This document shows positions 51,882 to 61,306 of a stretch of DNA of 64,000 bases, in pieces. The notes under the pieces were generated by a model, which worked only from the letters and a program-made list of their open reading frames with translations, was not told the origin of the DNA and did not search any database. The stretch spans positions 452,527-516,526 of the forward strand of contig NZ_LR701459.1 in assembly GCF_902498825.1 (NCBI RefSeq), read 5' to 3'. The stretch is from Rhizobium sp. EC-SD404. Its GTDB lineage: Bacteria; Pseudomonadota; Alphaproteobacteria; Rhizobiales; Rhizobiaceae. Each line of letters begins with the position of its first letter. Position 1 is the stretch's first letter. The position numbers and the translations under genes are program-made.

Positions 51882-51891
51882 AGTATACAAT
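51882..51891. promoter_or_regulatory. GTATAC box upstream of the first PrpF-like gene
   Basis: AGTATACAAT lies 38 bp before the start, just after the transporter terminator, which shows that a new transcription unit begins here. Confidence 0.55.
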
Positions 51892-51929
51892 CGCATGCGA
51901 AACTCGCGCATTCTCCGAAAGGTTCACTC

Positions 51930-53057
51930 ATGACAAAGCAAGTCGCAATTCCCTGCATCCTGATGCGCGGCGGCACATCGAAGGGCCCCTATTTCAAGGC
52001 GTCCGATCTGCCTGCGGATATCGCCACGCGCGATCGCGTTCTTCTGGCGGCGATGGGTTCTCCGGATGCACGCCAGATCGACGGCATCGGCGGTGCGGAC
52101 ACGTTGACCAGCAAGGTCGCGATCGTCGGCCCGTCGAAGAGGGAAGGGGTCGATGTCGATTATCTGTTCGCGCAGGTTTCCGTCGACAAGGCGATCGTCG
52201 ACACCAGCCCGTCCTGCGGCAACATGCTGTCGGGCGTCGGACCTTTCGCCATCGAGAGCGGCATGGTTCCGGTGGCCGGCAACACGACGAGCGTCGTGAT
52301 CTTCGACGAGAACACGCAAAGCCGCATCGAGTCGATCGTGCAGACCGGCGATGGCGCCGTGGTCTATGACGGCGACGCTGCGATCAGCGGTGCTCCCGGC
52401 ACATCCGCACCTGTCCGCCTCAACTTCATGGACATCGTCGGTTCCAAGACCAGTGGGCTGCTGCCAACCGGCAAGCTGACGGAAGAGATCGACGGCGTGA
52501 CCGTCACACTCATCGATGTCGCCGTTCCGATGATGCTGTTCCGCGCGGCCGATCTGGGCAAGACGGGCTACGAGACGAAAAAGGAACTCGATGCGGACAA
52601 GGACTTCTTCGCCCGCATGGAGGCCATGCGACGCGAGGCGGGCCGGCGCATGGGGCTCGGCGATGTGGCCGACAAGGTCGTCCCAAAAGCTGCCATGCTG
52701 GCCAAGCCCAAGGATGGCGGCACGATCGCGGCCCGCTATTTCGTCCCGCACAACACGCACGCTGCCTTCGCCGTTACCGGCGGTCTCTGCGTGTCGTCGT
52801 GCGCAGTTCTCGAAGGTTCGGTTTCCGACGGACTTGCCGTCCGCCCGGAAGGCCATGACCGCCTCATCGTGATCGAGCATCCCTCGGGCGTGCTCGATGT
52901 GACGCTTGAAACGCGCGACACGGAAAACGGCATCGACATCGTCAAGGGCGGCCTGTTGCGCACCGCGCGCAAGCTGATGGCCGGCGAAGTCTACGTCCAG
53001 GCGGCAGTGCTGCAGGCAGAAGCCGGCGGCGAAGCCGAACTCCAGGGCGCAGCCTGA
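51930..53057 (+). CDS. PrpF-like isomerase/tautomerase (4-oxalomesaconate tautomerase or aconitate isomerase type)
   Basis: The 375-residue protein has the two-domain PrpF/diaminopimelate-epimerase fold. It opens with PCILMRGGTSKGPYFKASDLP, then DYLFAQVSVDKAIVDTSPSCGNMLSGVGPFAIE, where the Cys of PSCGN is the likely catalytic base, and later NFMDIVGSKTSGLLPTGK. Enzymes of this family shift double bonds in unsaturated tricarboxylates. A second paralogue lies at 56642; this one has RGGTSKG and the other RGGSSKG. The exact substrate is unknown. Confidence 0.9.
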   Translation: MTKQVAIPCILMRGGTSKGPYFKASDLPADIATRDRVLLAAMGSPDARQIDGIGGADTLTSKVAIVGPSKREGVDVDYLFAQVSVDKAIVDTSPSCGNMLSGVGPFAIESGMVPVAGNTTSVVIFDENTQSRIESIVQTGDGAVVYDGDAAISGAPGTSAPVRLNFMDIVGSKTSGLLPTGKLTEEIDGVTVTLIDVAVPMMLFRAADLGKTGYETKKELDADKDFFARMEAMRREAGRRMGLGDVADKVVPKAAMLAKPKDGGTIAARYFVPHNTHAAFAVTGGLCVSSCAVLEGSVSDGLAVRPEGHDRLIVIEHPSGVLDVTLETRDTENGIDIVKGGLLRTARKLMAGEVYVQAAVLQAEAGGEAELQGAA

Positions 53058-53064
53058 CAATCAG

Positions 53065-53098
53065 CGGCCGTCTTCTCGCCTCCGCGGGCGGACGGCCG
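53065..53098 (+). terminator. Hairpin after the first PrpF-like gene
   Basis: CGGCCGTC (53065-53072) pairs with GACGGCCG (53091-53098), followed by TTTCCC. The inner loop can pair further. It is a terminator or attenuator between this gene and the dehydrogenase gene. Confidence 0.55.
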
Positions 53099-53173
53099 TT
53101 TCCCATTCGACGATCAGTGCCGTGCCAAGCCACGTGAAGCCTTCGTTCGGCCGGCACGTCCCCAGGAGATAGC

Positions 53174-54229
53174 ATGAAGATTCTCGTTCTGCCGGGCGAT
53201 GGCATCGGCCCGGAAATCGTGCGCGCGAGCACGGATGTTCTCGATGCAGCAGACCGCAAGTTTGGTCTCGACCTCGACTATACCCATCGCGAGATGGGCT
53301 TTGCCACCTACGAGACGCAGGGCACGACCTTGCCCGACGACATCCTGCCGCTGGCGCGGACGATGGACGGCGTGTTGCTCGGCCCGATTTCGCACCTGGA
53401 CTACCCGCCGCGCGACAAGGGTGGCGTCAACGTCTCGGCGGCGTTTCGCGTCAAGCTCGATCTCTTCGCCAACATCCGTCCGGCGCGCACGCGCACCGGC
53501 GTGAAGCATCGTGGTACCGACATGGATCTCGTGATCATGCGGGAATCGACCGAGGGCATGTATCCGGACCGGAACATGGTGGCCGGCACCGGCGAGTTCA
53601 TGCCCACCGAAGACGTCGCCATTTCGATGCGCAAGGTCACGTCGAAGGCGATCGAGCGCATCGCGCGCGCATCCTTCGAACTTGCCGTGAAGCGGCGCAA
53701 GAAGGTGACGGCAGTGCACAAGGCAAATGCCTTCGTGCTGACGGACGGCCTGTTCCTCAAGGAAGTCCGCAAGGTCGCCGCCGAGTTTCCTGAAGTCGAA
53801 CTGGAAGAGGTGCTGATCGACGCCATGGCGGCGCTGCTCGTGCGCGACGCGTCGGTCTATGACGTCATCTGCTCGACCAATTTCTACAGCGACATTCTCT
53901 CCGATCTTGCGTCCGAACTTTCCGGCAGTCTCGGCCTCGCCGGCTCGGTGAACGCCAATGAAGATCTGTGCGCGGCGCAGGCCCAGCATGGTTCCGCCCC
54001 CAGCATCGCCGGGCAAGACAAAGCCAATCCGACATCGATGATCCTCTCGGCCGCGATGCTTCTGCGCTGGTACGGCGAGCGGAAGGGTGGCGAGCGTTTT
54101 GTCGAAGCCGCCGATCGGATCGAGGCCGTGATCGACGACGTGTTGTCTGATCCCGCGCGCTGCACCGGCGATCTTGGCGGGCCGTTGGGAACGCGGGCCT
54201 TCACGCAGCTCGTGGTCGACGCGATCTGA
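53174..54229 (+). CDS. Isopropylmalate/isocitrate/tartrate dehydrogenase family enzyme
   Basis: The 351-residue cytoplasmic enzyme is a metal-dependent NAD(P) beta-decarboxylating dehydrogenase: LPGDGIGPEIV at the start, FANIRPAR and VIMRESTEGMY for substrate binding, the catalytic Lys in VHKANAF, and the signature CSTNFYSDILSDLASELSGSLGLAGS trace with the metal Asps. It oxidises and decarboxylates a malate-type acid; here the substrate is probably a tricarboxylate product of the PrpF-like enzymes. AGGAGAT precedes the start. Confidence 0.9.
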   Translation: MKILVLPGDGIGPEIVRASTDVLDAADRKFGLDLDYTHREMGFATYETQGTTLPDDILPLARTMDGVLLGPISHLDYPPRDKGGVNVSAAFRVKLDLFANIRPARTRTGVKHRGTDMDLVIMRESTEGMYPDRNMVAGTGEFMPTEDVAISMRKVTSKAIERIARASFELAVKRRKKVTAVHKANAFVLTDGLFLKEVRKVAAEFPEVELEEVLIDAMAALLVRDASVYDVICSTNFYSDILSDLASELSGSLGLAGSVNANEDLCAAQAQHGSAPSIAGQDKANPTSMILSAAMLLRWYGERKGGERFVEAADRIEAVIDDVLSDPARCTGDLGGPLGTRAFTQLVVDAI

Positions 54230-54293
54230 TCGGACTGCGTTGAAACGCGTACCGGACGACGGCGTTCGTCCGGTTGCAAATTCAGAATACAAA

Positions 54294-54301
54294 TGTATAC
54301 A
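54294..54301. promoter_or_regulatory. GTATAC box upstream of the flavoprotein gene
   Basis: TGTATACA is perfectly palindromic, 46 bp before the start, with a half-like AGAATACAAA just before it. Confidence 0.55.
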
Positions 54302-54346
54302 AAGACTGAAGTGGCCACCGGGTCCAAGCGAAGCCAGGAGAACATC

Positions 54347-55861
54347 ATGTCCGAAGTATGGGATGTCGTCGTTATAGGTTCAGGCAGTGCCGCGCTCTGC
54401 GCCGCCATTGCAGCCAAGGAAAAGGGCTCTCGCGTCCTGATCATCGAAAAGGCGACCGAGGATCTGGCCGGCGGCAATTCCAAATACACCGCTGGTGCGA
54501 TGCGCTTCGTCTACAACGGCAATGACGACCTGATCCCGCTTCTCCAGAATCCGGACGATCCGCGCATTCCGAACACCGAGTTCGGCCAGTACACGGCGGA
54601 GAAATTCGGAGCGGATCTTCTCGGCTTCAATGGCGGCCGCCCACTCTCGGTGGAGCAGCGCGACCTGATCGGCAAGAGCTACGAGACGATGCGCTGGCTG
54701 GCGGACAACAACGTCAAATTCGAACCGATCTATTCGCGCCAGACCTTCGAGAAGGACGGCAAGTACATCTTCTGGGGCGGGCTGACGCTCGCCGCCGAGC
54801 ACGAAGGCGTCGGGCTGGTCGAGGCAGAAATGCGCGCCTTCAAGGCGATGGGCGGCGAAATCCGTTATGATTGCGCGGCAGTCGACCTGATCGTGAAGGA
54901 CGGTCGCGTTGCGGGCGTGAAGACGCGCCGCGGCTCCGGCGAGACGGCGGACATCGAGGCGCGCGCCGTGGTGCTCGGCTGCGGCGGCTTTGAATCCAAC
55001 GCCAAGCTACGCGAAAAATACATCGGCGCGGACTGGGCCAAGGCGAAGGTTCGCGGAACACCGCACAACGAGGGCATCGGCCTGGAGATGGCGTTCAAGC
55101 TCGGCGCCCAGGCTTACGGTCTCTATGACGGTTGCCATGCGACGCCGATGGATCTTCACATGCCGGAATACGGCAACCTCGATATTCCGCACGAGCAGCG
55201 CAAGAACTATCGCAAGATCTGCTATTTCCTCGGCGTGATGGTGAATGCGAAGGGCGACCGCTTCGTCGACGAGGGCAAGGATTTCCGCAACTACACCTAC
55301 GCCCAGTTCGGCCGCGCGGTGCTCGAACAGCCGGGCCATTTCGCCTGGCAGATCTTCGACAGCAAGGTCGATCACCTGCTTTACGAAGAATACCGCTTCT
55401 CCGACGCCCATTATGTCGAGGCGGACACGCTGGATGTATTGATCGAGAAACTCGACGGAATCGACGACAAGGACGCAGTGCGCAAGACGCTCGCCGACTA
55501 CAACGCTGCCGTGAACGCCGACGTGGCCTTCGATCCGACCATCAAGGACGGCAAGAACACCAAGGGTCTGTCGCTGCCGAAATCCAACTGGGCGCAGAAG
55601 ATCGACACGGGCCCGTTCAAGGCCTATCCGGTTACCGGCGGTATCACCTTCACATATGGCGGCTTGAAGGTGAGCGACCACGGGGGCGTCGTCCATGAAA
55701 ACGGCAGAGACATTCCGGGGCTCTATGCTTGCGGTGAAATGGTCGGGGGTGTCTTCTACGAAGGCTATCCGGGCGGTTCGGGCCTCACCTCGGGCGCCGT
55801 TTTCGGACGGCGTGCAGGCTACGGGGCGGCGCAGTTCGCGACGCAGACGCTCGCGGCCTGA
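54347..55861 (+). CDS. FAD-dependent dehydrogenase, TcuA (tricarballylate dehydrogenase)-like
   Basis: The 505-residue protein has an N-terminal FAD-binding Rossmann motif (VVVIGSGSAALCAAIAAKEK), the fumarate-reductase/succinate-dehydrogenase flavoprotein layout with GGNSKYTAGAMRFVY, VVLGCGGFESN and a C-terminal LYACGEMVGGVFYEGYPGGS. The flavoproteins closest in plan, TcuA, oxidise tricarballylate to cis-aconitate. In this cluster it would introduce a double bond that a PrpF-like enzyme then moves. ATG 54347 follows CAGGAG; a start at 54293 lies within the regulatory box and is unlikely. Confidence 0.88.
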   Translation: MSEVWDVVVIGSGSAALCAAIAAKEKGSRVLIIEKATEDLAGGNSKYTAGAMRFVYNGNDDLIPLLQNPDDPRIPNTEFGQYTAEKFGADLLGFNGGRPLSVEQRDLIGKSYETMRWLADNNVKFEPIYSRQTFEKDGKYIFWGGLTLAAEHEGVGLVEAEMRAFKAMGGEIRYDCAAVDLIVKDGRVAGVKTRRGSGETADIEARAVVLGCGGFESNAKLREKYIGADWAKAKVRGTPHNEGIGLEMAFKLGAQAYGLYDGCHATPMDLHMPEYGNLDIPHEQRKNYRKICYFLGVMVNAKGDRFVDEGKDFRNYTYAQFGRAVLEQPGHFAWQIFDSKVDHLLYEEYRFSDAHYVEADTLDVLIEKLDGIDDKDAVRKTLADYNAAVNADVAFDPTIKDGKNTKGLSLPKSNWAQKIDTGPFKAYPVTGGITFTYGGLKVSDHGGVVHENGRDIPGLYACGEMVGGVFYEGYPGGSGLTSGAVFGRRAGYGAAQFATQTLAA

Positions 55862-55876
55862 TCGGGTCGCGCCGGC

Positions 55877-56617
55877 GTGAGCGCGTTCGTCGCCGTCGGA
55901 ATGGTGGTCGCGGTGTTCCTCACCGCGCTGCTCTCCGGCATATTCGGCATGGCAGGCGGGCTGATCCTTCTCTGGATTCTGTTCTTTCTTCTGCCTGTCG
56001 GCACGGCGATCGCGGTTCACGGCGTCATCCAACTCGTGGCGAACGGGTCGCGTGCCTGGTTTTCGCGCAGCTGGATCGACTGGCGGATCGTCGGAACGGT
56101 TTCCATCGGGCTCCTGATTGCGGCGTTGCTGTTCCTGCTGGTCAGCTACACGCCGGAACTCGCGATCGTCTCGATCGTCATCGGGCTGTTGCCGATCCTC
56201 GTCTGGGTGCCGAATTCCTGGTTCGCGCTCGATGCCTCAAAGCGGCATCACGCGCTGGCCTGCGGGCTGATCGCCGGCGGCCTTTCGATCGGCGTGGGCG
56301 CATCGGGTCCGACGATCGACATCTTCTTCATTCGCACGATGATGGATCGCCGCGTCATCATCGCGACCAAGTCGGCCATCCAGGTGATTTCGCATGGCCT
56401 GAAGGTCGCGTTCTACGCCAGCACCACATTCGTGCTTTCAGGGTCGGAGTGGCTCGCAATCGCCATCGCCGCGCCGATCGCCATTCTTGGCACGAAAGCC
56501 GGCAACGGCATCTTGCAGCGATTGACCGACGCCAATTTCCGGGCTTGGACGCGCTGGATCGTAACCGCGATCGGCTTCTTTTATTTCGTACGCGGAGTGC
56601 ATCTGCTGGCCTCGTAA
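55877..56617 (+). CDS. TauE/SafE family membrane protein
   Basis: The 246-residue membrane protein has about eight hydrophobic spans and the family's GIFGMAGGLILLWILFFLLPVGTAIAVHG opening and GLSIGVGASGPTIDIFFIR middle, which face each other in this inverted-repeat fold. It transports small organic or sulfonate anions, often outward. GTG 55877 starts the frame 15 bp after the flavoprotein stop. Confidence 0.88.
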   Translation: MSAFVAVGMVVAVFLTALLSGIFGMAGGLILLWILFFLLPVGTAIAVHGVIQLVANGSRAWFSRSWIDWRIVGTVSIGLLIAALLFLLVSYTPELAIVSIVIGLLPILVWVPNSWFALDASKRHHALACGLIAGGLSIGVGASGPTIDIFFIRTMMDRRVIIATKSAIQVISHGLKVAFYASTTFVLSGSEWLAIAIAAPIAILGTKAGNGILQRLTDANFRAWTRWIVTAIGFFYFVRGVHLLAS

Positions 56618-56641
56618 CGGCCATGACTAGGGAGGGGATCC

Positions 56642-57787
56642 ATGTCTCAAACATTCGTTCGCGCCGCATTCTACCGGGGAGGCAGCAGCAAGGGCGTGTT
56701 CTTTCACCGAGCCGACGTTCCGCAGGATCGTACGGCGCTCGAGGAGATGCTGCTTGCCGTGCTCGGCAGCCCCGATCCCTACAAGCGCCAGCTCAACGGC
56801 ATGGGCGGCGGCGTGTCCTCACTCTCCAAGGCGGCGATCATCGGGCCACCGACCCATCCCGACGCCGATGTCGACTATTTCTTCGCGCAGATCGCAGTCG
56901 ATCGCCCGGTCGTCGACTGGGGCGCCAATTGCGGAAATCTCTCCTCCGTCATAGGCCCTTTCGCAGTCGATGAGGGGCTGGTCTCGGTCGAGGACGGTGA
57001 AGCGCTGGTGCGCATTCACCAGGTCAACACCAAGAAGATAATCCACGCGCGCTTTCCGGTGCGCGACGGGCGGGCCGTGGTCGAGGGCGACTTCGTGATT
57101 GCAGGTGTTGCCGGGACAGGCGCACGCATCGCGCTCGATTTCCTCGATCCGGGCGGCACCGTCACGTCGGGTTTGCTGCCGAGCGGCAATGTCGTCGATC
57201 ATGTCGTGGTCGAGGGCCGATCCTATGCGGTCTCGCTGGTGGATGCGAGCAATCCGGTCGTCTTCATCCGTGCCGCCGATTGCGGCATGACGGGCAGCGA
57301 ACTTCCCGATGCGATCGAAGCCAATAAACCTCTCATGGCGTTGCTCGACGCGATCCGGCGCGAGGGCGGGGTGCTCATGGGGTTGGGTGCGGACGCTGCA
57401 TCGATCGGCCTTGCCAATCCGAAGATCGCGATGGTCGCAACACCATCCCGCTTCGCGACGCTCGATGGCCAGTCACTCGACGAGAACACGCACGACATCG
57501 CGGTGCGCATGATCTCTATGGAGCAGGCGCACCGCGCGGTTACGCTGACGGGCGCCATGTGCGTCGGCGTCGCCGCCCGCATCGAAGGTACGCTCGCTGA
57601 GCAGGCACTGCGTCCAGACCACCAGGGCGAGGAAATCCGCGTCGGCAATCCGTCGGGACTGGTCAGCGTCGGGGCGCGCGTTTCGAATCGCGATGGCGGG
57701 TGGCACGCCCAGAATGCGACGGTGTTCCGCACAGCACGGCGCCTGATGCAGGGCGAAGTCGCGGTGCCGCGAGGATCGGTGCGATGA
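56642..57787 (+). CDS. Second PrpF-like isomerase (2-methylaconitate/aconitate isomerase type)
   Basis: The 381-residue protein has the PrpF layout: AAFYRGGSSKGVFFHRADVP, LNGMGGGVSSLSKAAIIGPP, VDYFFAQIAVDRPVVDWGANCGNLSSVIGPFAVDEG with the Cys of NCGN as likely base, and LDFLDPGGTVTSGLLPSGN. It differs clearly from the first copy, so the two probably act on different intermediates. GGGAGGGG precedes the start. The CoA-transferase gene overlaps its stop. Confidence 0.9.
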   Translation: MSQTFVRAAFYRGGSSKGVFFHRADVPQDRTALEEMLLAVLGSPDPYKRQLNGMGGGVSSLSKAAIIGPPTHPDADVDYFFAQIAVDRPVVDWGANCGNLSSVIGPFAVDEGLVSVEDGEALVRIHQVNTKKIIHARFPVRDGRAVVEGDFVIAGVAGTGARIALDFLDPGGTVTSGLLPSGNVVDHVVVEGRSYAVSLVDASNPVVFIRAADCGMTGSELPDAIEANKPLMALLDAIRREGGVLMGLGADAASIGLANPKIAMVATPSRFATLDGQSLDENTHDIAVRMISMEQAHRAVTLTGAMCVGVAARIEGTLAEQALRPDHQGEEIRVGNPSGLVSVGARVSNRDGGWHAQNATVFRTARRLMQGEVAVPRGSVR

Positions 57788-59196
57788 GCGGCGTGACCGA
57801 TGGCGTCCACGCAATCCTCGACGACCTGTTCGCCATGGCTGGTCTTGAGGATTTACCGCTCGATCGTCTGACGATCACGGAGCGCGACAAGGTGCTTGCG
57901 ACCGCATGGCCGATCGCTCCGATCGCGACGGCGACGCTTGCGGCCGTCGGCCTCGCGGCGTCCCATATTCATGAGAGGCGCACCGGCGAAAAGCTGTCGG
58001 TGGAGATGGACACGCGCTCCGCCGAAATCGCCATGGCGAGTTCCAGCTATCTGGAGGTCGGGGGAAAGAACGCCAAGTTCCGCGATCCGTTCACCGGGCT
58101 CTACGAGGCGGCGAATGGGGATTGGGCGTTCCTGCACGGGAATTTCGCACATCTTCGGCAGGGTTTGCTCGACCTGCTCGGGGTCGACAACGATCCGGAT
58201 GCCATACGGGCCGCGGTCCGCCAATGGGATGCGGCGGAACTCGAGGCTGAAGCGATCAGCCGCAATCTCTGTGCGGCACGGGTTCGTGAGCGCAGCGGTT
58301 GGGAAGCGACGGAGCAGGCGGCGGCTGTTCGGACGTTGCCGGTCCTACAAGTAGCACGCCAAGGGCAAGCCGATCCCGCTAAGTGGCCGACCGGTCACTC
58401 CGGTGCGATACAGAAGCCGCTCTCGGGCCTGCGCATGCTCGATCTGTCGCGCGTCATTGCCGGGCCGATGGCAGGACGGACGTTTGCCGAACATGGCGGC
58501 ACCGTGCTTCTCGTCTCCGGCCCGGGTCTGCCATCCATTGAATCCCTCGTGATCGACACGGGCTTCGGCAAGTATGCATGCGAGATCGATCTGGGTCGCG
58601 ATGCCGGTCGCGCCGAACTCGCGCACCTTGCCATGGGCGCAGACGTCCTGCTCGATGCTTATCGGCCGGAGGCATTCGCGGGCCGAGGGTTGGATCGGGC
58701 AGCTCTGCAGCAGGCCAATCCCCAGCTCGTGCATGTCTCGCTGTCGGCTTTCTCGCATGCCGGTCCTTGGAGCTTCCGGCGCGGCTATGACAGTCTCGTG
58801 CAGGCAACCATGGGCATGACGCTCGAGGCCGGGGCCGATCGGCCGACCTTATTGCCGTGTCAGCCGCTCGATTACCTGACGGGCTATCTGGCTGCCTTCG
58901 GCGCGATGGCGGCGCTCATTCGGCGCGCAGAGGAGGGGGGCAGCTTTGCGGTAGACCTTTCGCTGGCGACGACGGCGCAATGGATGTGGGAATGGCGCGA
59001 TCGGCTCGGTGACGACAATGCTGTGCCTGCGTCGAACCCAAGCTCTACAGAGGTCGCGGATTTGATCGCGACGCATGAGACCTCGTTCGGAACGGTGCGT
59101 GCAGTGCGCCCGCCCTTGAAGATCGGCGGGCGTCCAGCCGAGTTCCAATGCGGACCTGTACCGCTTGGCAGCGATCCTGCTATCTGGCCGGCCTGA
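57784..59196 (+). CDS. CaiB/BaiF-type CoA-transferase (family III), tandem
   Basis: The 470-residue protein looks like an N-terminal partial copy (about 30-190, with LAAVGLAASHIHERRTGEKLSVEMDTRSAEIAM, the family's middle segment) followed by a fuller copy from about residue 200 (LSGLRMLDLSRVIAGPMAGRTFAEHGG, ADVLLDAYRPEAFAGRGLD, then RRGYDSLVQATMGM, where I place the catalytic Asp). It would activate a carboxylic acid as its CoA ester. Its ATG overlaps the PrpF-like stop (ATGA) and its 3' end overlaps the convergent GntR gene by 17 bp. Confidence 0.86.
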   Translation: MSGVTDGVHAILDDLFAMAGLEDLPLDRLTITERDKVLATAWPIAPIATATLAAVGLAASHIHERRTGEKLSVEMDTRSAEIAMASSSYLEVGGKNAKFRDPFTGLYEAANGDWAFLHGNFAHLRQGLLDLLGVDNDPDAIRAAVRQWDAAELEAEAISRNLCAARVRERSGWEATEQAAAVRTLPVLQVARQGQADPAKWPTGHSGAIQKPLSGLRMLDLSRVIAGPMAGRTFAEHGGTVLLVSGPGLPSIESLVIDTGFGKYACEIDLGRDAGRAELAHLAMGADVLLDAYRPEAFAGRGLDRAALQQANPQLVHVSLSAFSHAGPWSFRRGYDSLVQATMGMTLEAGADRPTLLPCQPLDYLTGYLAAFGAMAALIRRAEEGGSFAVDLSLATTAQWMWEWRDRLGDDNAVPASNPSSTEVADLIATHETSFGTVRAVRPPLKIGGRPAEFQCGPVPLGSDPAIWPA

Positions 59197-59869
59197 AAAC
59201 GCCGACGGCCTCTTCATGGTCGGTAATGGCGAGGCGCGTCTCCAGAGCCTTGCGGATGTGATTGATGCCCGCGGCTTCCGCCTTCAGCGTGTCGCGGGCG
59301 CGGATCGCATCGATCAGTTCCTTGTGCTCGCCATGGGCAATCGCGGTGCGGCCTTCCTGGACGAAGGTGGTTTCCGGCAGAAGCGCGATCGTTTCCTGTA
59401 GATCCTCGACGGCCTGACGGAGATAGCGATTTCGCGCCGCGTCGTAGAGGCGGGCATGGAACTGGCGGTTGACCAGAGCGGCGAGCTTGGGCGTGCCCTC
59501 CGCCTTCAGGAACTGCTCGTTCAGCCGTTCCAGATTGGCGATTTCCGCCTCTGTCGCGTGCTGCGCGGCAAAGCGGGCCACAAGGCCCTCCATCTCCTGA
59601 CGCATGGCGTAGAGCTCGAAGATCTGTTGCATGGACAGGACCGCGACGGCGACACCGCGACCGGGAGCGGCTTCGAGCAGGCCCTTTTCCTGGAGACGGC
59701 CGAGCGCTTCGCGCACCGGCGTACGGCTGACCCCGATCCGCATCGCGACTTCTTCTTCGCGCAACGGGTCGCCGGGCTTGTAATGCCCGTCGCGGATCGC
59801 CGCCAAAATGGCTCGATAAGCGTTCTGGCCGCGCGTCTTGCTCAAATCTTCAGTTCGGTTCTCTATCAT
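59180..59869 (-). CDS. GntR family regulator with FCD domain
   Basis: The 229-residue regulator has an N-terminal winged helix (YKPGDPLREEEVAMRIGVSRTPVREALGRLQEKGLL trace) and a helical FCD ligand domain with metal-type histidines (NRQFHARLYDAARN, AHGEHKELIDAI, GINHIRKALE). It probably represses the cluster until an acid or its metabolite binds. Five GTATAC-type boxes in the cluster, including one 82 bp upstream of its own start, suit this regulator class. Confidence 0.92.
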   Translation of the reverse strand: MIENRTEDLSKTRGQNAYRAILAAIRDGHYKPGDPLREEEVAMRIGVSRTPVREALGRLQEKGLLEAAPGRGVAVAVLSMQQIFELYAMRQEMEGLVARFAAQHATEAEIANLERLNEQFLKAEGTPKLAALVNRQFHARLYDAARNRYLRQAVEDLQETIALLPETTFVQEGRTAIAHGEHKELIDAIRARDTLKAEAAGINHIRKALETRLAITDHEEAVGVFRPAR

Positions 59870-59950
59870 CGCGCCTTCGTCCTAGGCTTTCCCGCCCGCA
59901 CTGAAAAGTTGCCGCAATGCCGCATCGCGGTTAGGCATTTCGTATGCGGC

Positions 59951-59958
59951 TGTGTACA
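59951..59958. promoter_or_regulatory. GTATAC-like box between the GntR gene and the AbrB-type gene
   Basis: TGTGTACA differs from TGTATACA at one base. The left flank ATGCGGC is identical to that of the box at 62519. Confidence 0.5.
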
Positions 59959-60002
59959 AAAGATTCTGAAATCCCGCCATCCACCATCAATCGACAATTC
60001 GA

Positions 60003-61190
60003 ATGCGATCGGCAATGACCCAATACGGTAATACGCACGATGAAAGTGCGTCCCCGGCAGAGCGGACGCCTTCGCCCGATTCGCTGCCACCGAAGAAGAA
60101 CGGTTCAGGGCCGGAGGGGATGCGCGGTTTCCTTATCCGCCTGCGCACGCTGGCCGTCGGCACGATCGGTGGTTATTGCGGCTACCGGCTCGGCATTCCG
60201 CTCGGCTGGCTACTGGGGGCAATGGTCGCGACGATCCCCCTGTCGATCGCCGGGATCGACATGCGCTCGTTCCGCAAACCGCGCCTGGTGATGATCGCCG
60301 TGATCGGCCTGATGGTCGGCAGCGCGTTCACGCCGGAGGTCGCGGCGCGCATACCTGACTGGTGGCCGAGCCTTCTCGGCGTGCTGCTTTATGTGGTGAT
60401 CGTCGCGCTGGTCAGCATTGCGGTCTGCTGGCGTCTCGGCGCCATGACGCCGGCGACAGCGGCTTTTGCAGGCATGCCGGGGGGCTTGAGCGAAATGGTC
60501 ATCATCGGCCCGGCCATGGGGGCCGACGTTCGTTCCGTCAGCCTGGTTCACGGAACGCGTCTCGTGGTTCTCATCGCGATGACGCCGACCTTGCTGGCGA
60601 TCTTCGGGCTGATCGGCAGCGGTGCCGGCGAGGGCGTCAGTCGCGCCATCCAATGGTTTCCTAGCATCAGTCTCTTCGATGTGGCGCTGCTTACCGCCTG
60701 CGCCGTGATCGGCTTCCTCGTCGCCAAGAAGATCCGGCTGCCTGCCGGCAATCTCACCGGTCCGCTGATCCTCAGCGCCATCGTTCATGTCACGGGCCTC
60801 ACCGACGCACACATTCCGGACGCTTTGCTGGCTGCCGCGCAGATCGTCATCGGCTCCGTCATCGGCCAGCATTTCGCCGGGATCGCGCGCCGCGTTCTTC
60901 TGACGGGGCTTCTCCTGGGAGCGCTTCTGACGGTCTTTTCCATGGCGCTCGCCGGCGGCTTCGCGTTCGCTTTCGAGCAGCTGCTCGGAGTGCCTTTCGC
61001 AATCGGGCTCTTGTCGCTCGTGCCGGGAGGGTTGCCCGAGATGAGCCTGATCGCCATCACGCTTGATGCCGATCCGGCCTTTGTCAGCCTCCATCATCTC
61101 GCGCGCGTCGTGCTCATCCTGATCACCGCGCCGGTTCTCATCCCGCTTTGGGTGCGCAGGCTGGAAAAGCGCCGTATCGACAGAGGTTAA
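60003..61190 (+). CDS. AbrB family membrane protein
   Basis: The roughly 395-residue protein has about ten hydrophobic spans in two similar halves, each with a GMPGGLSEM or VPGGLPEM motif (AFAGMPGGLSEMVIIG and LSLVPGGLPEMSLIAI). This is the membrane AbrB family, often mislabelled as a transcription regulator or ammonia monooxygenase; it is probably a transporter and is frequent near tricarboxylate genes. The first 40 residues are hydrophilic and the start is uncertain (ATG 60003 or 60015). Confidence 0.88.
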   Translation: MRSAMTQYGNTHDESASPAERTPSPDSLPPKKNGSGPEGMRGFLIRLRTLAVGTIGGYCGYRLGIPLGWLLGAMVATIPLSIAGIDMRSFRKPRLVMIAVIGLMVGSAFTPEVAARIPDWWPSLLGVLLYVVIVALVSIAVCWRLGAMTPATAAFAGMPGGLSEMVIIGPAMGADVRSVSLVHGTRLVVLIAMTPTLLAIFGLIGSGAGEGVSRAIQWFPSISLFDVALLTACAVIGFLVAKKIRLPAGNLTGPLILSAIVHVTGLTDAHIPDALLAAAQIVIGSVIGQHFAGIARRVLLTGLLLGALLTVFSMALAGGFAFAFEQLLGVPFAIGLLSLVPGGLPEMSLIAITLDADPAFVSLHHLARVVLILITAPVLIPLWVRRLEKRRIDRG

Positions 61191-61306
61191 CGCCCGGTTA
61201 GCCAGCCATCTCCAAAGGCGATGGCCCCCTGCCTAACGAGCGCTGCCATGACTGGCGTGATCGGCGTAGCCTCCATCCATCGACAATGCCTGCGATGGAG
61301 ATGACA

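Noticed and set aside
49406..51976. 856-codon open frame on the minus strand
   Set aside because: It is antisense to the TctA-TctB gene; the translation is full of Arg, His, Asp and Gln runs typical of the complement of a GC-rich membrane protein gene, with no ribosome site.
60003..61190. AbrB as a DNA-binding transition-state regulator
   Set aside because: The protein has about ten membrane spans and no swapped-hairpin DNA-binding domain; the family name is misleading.
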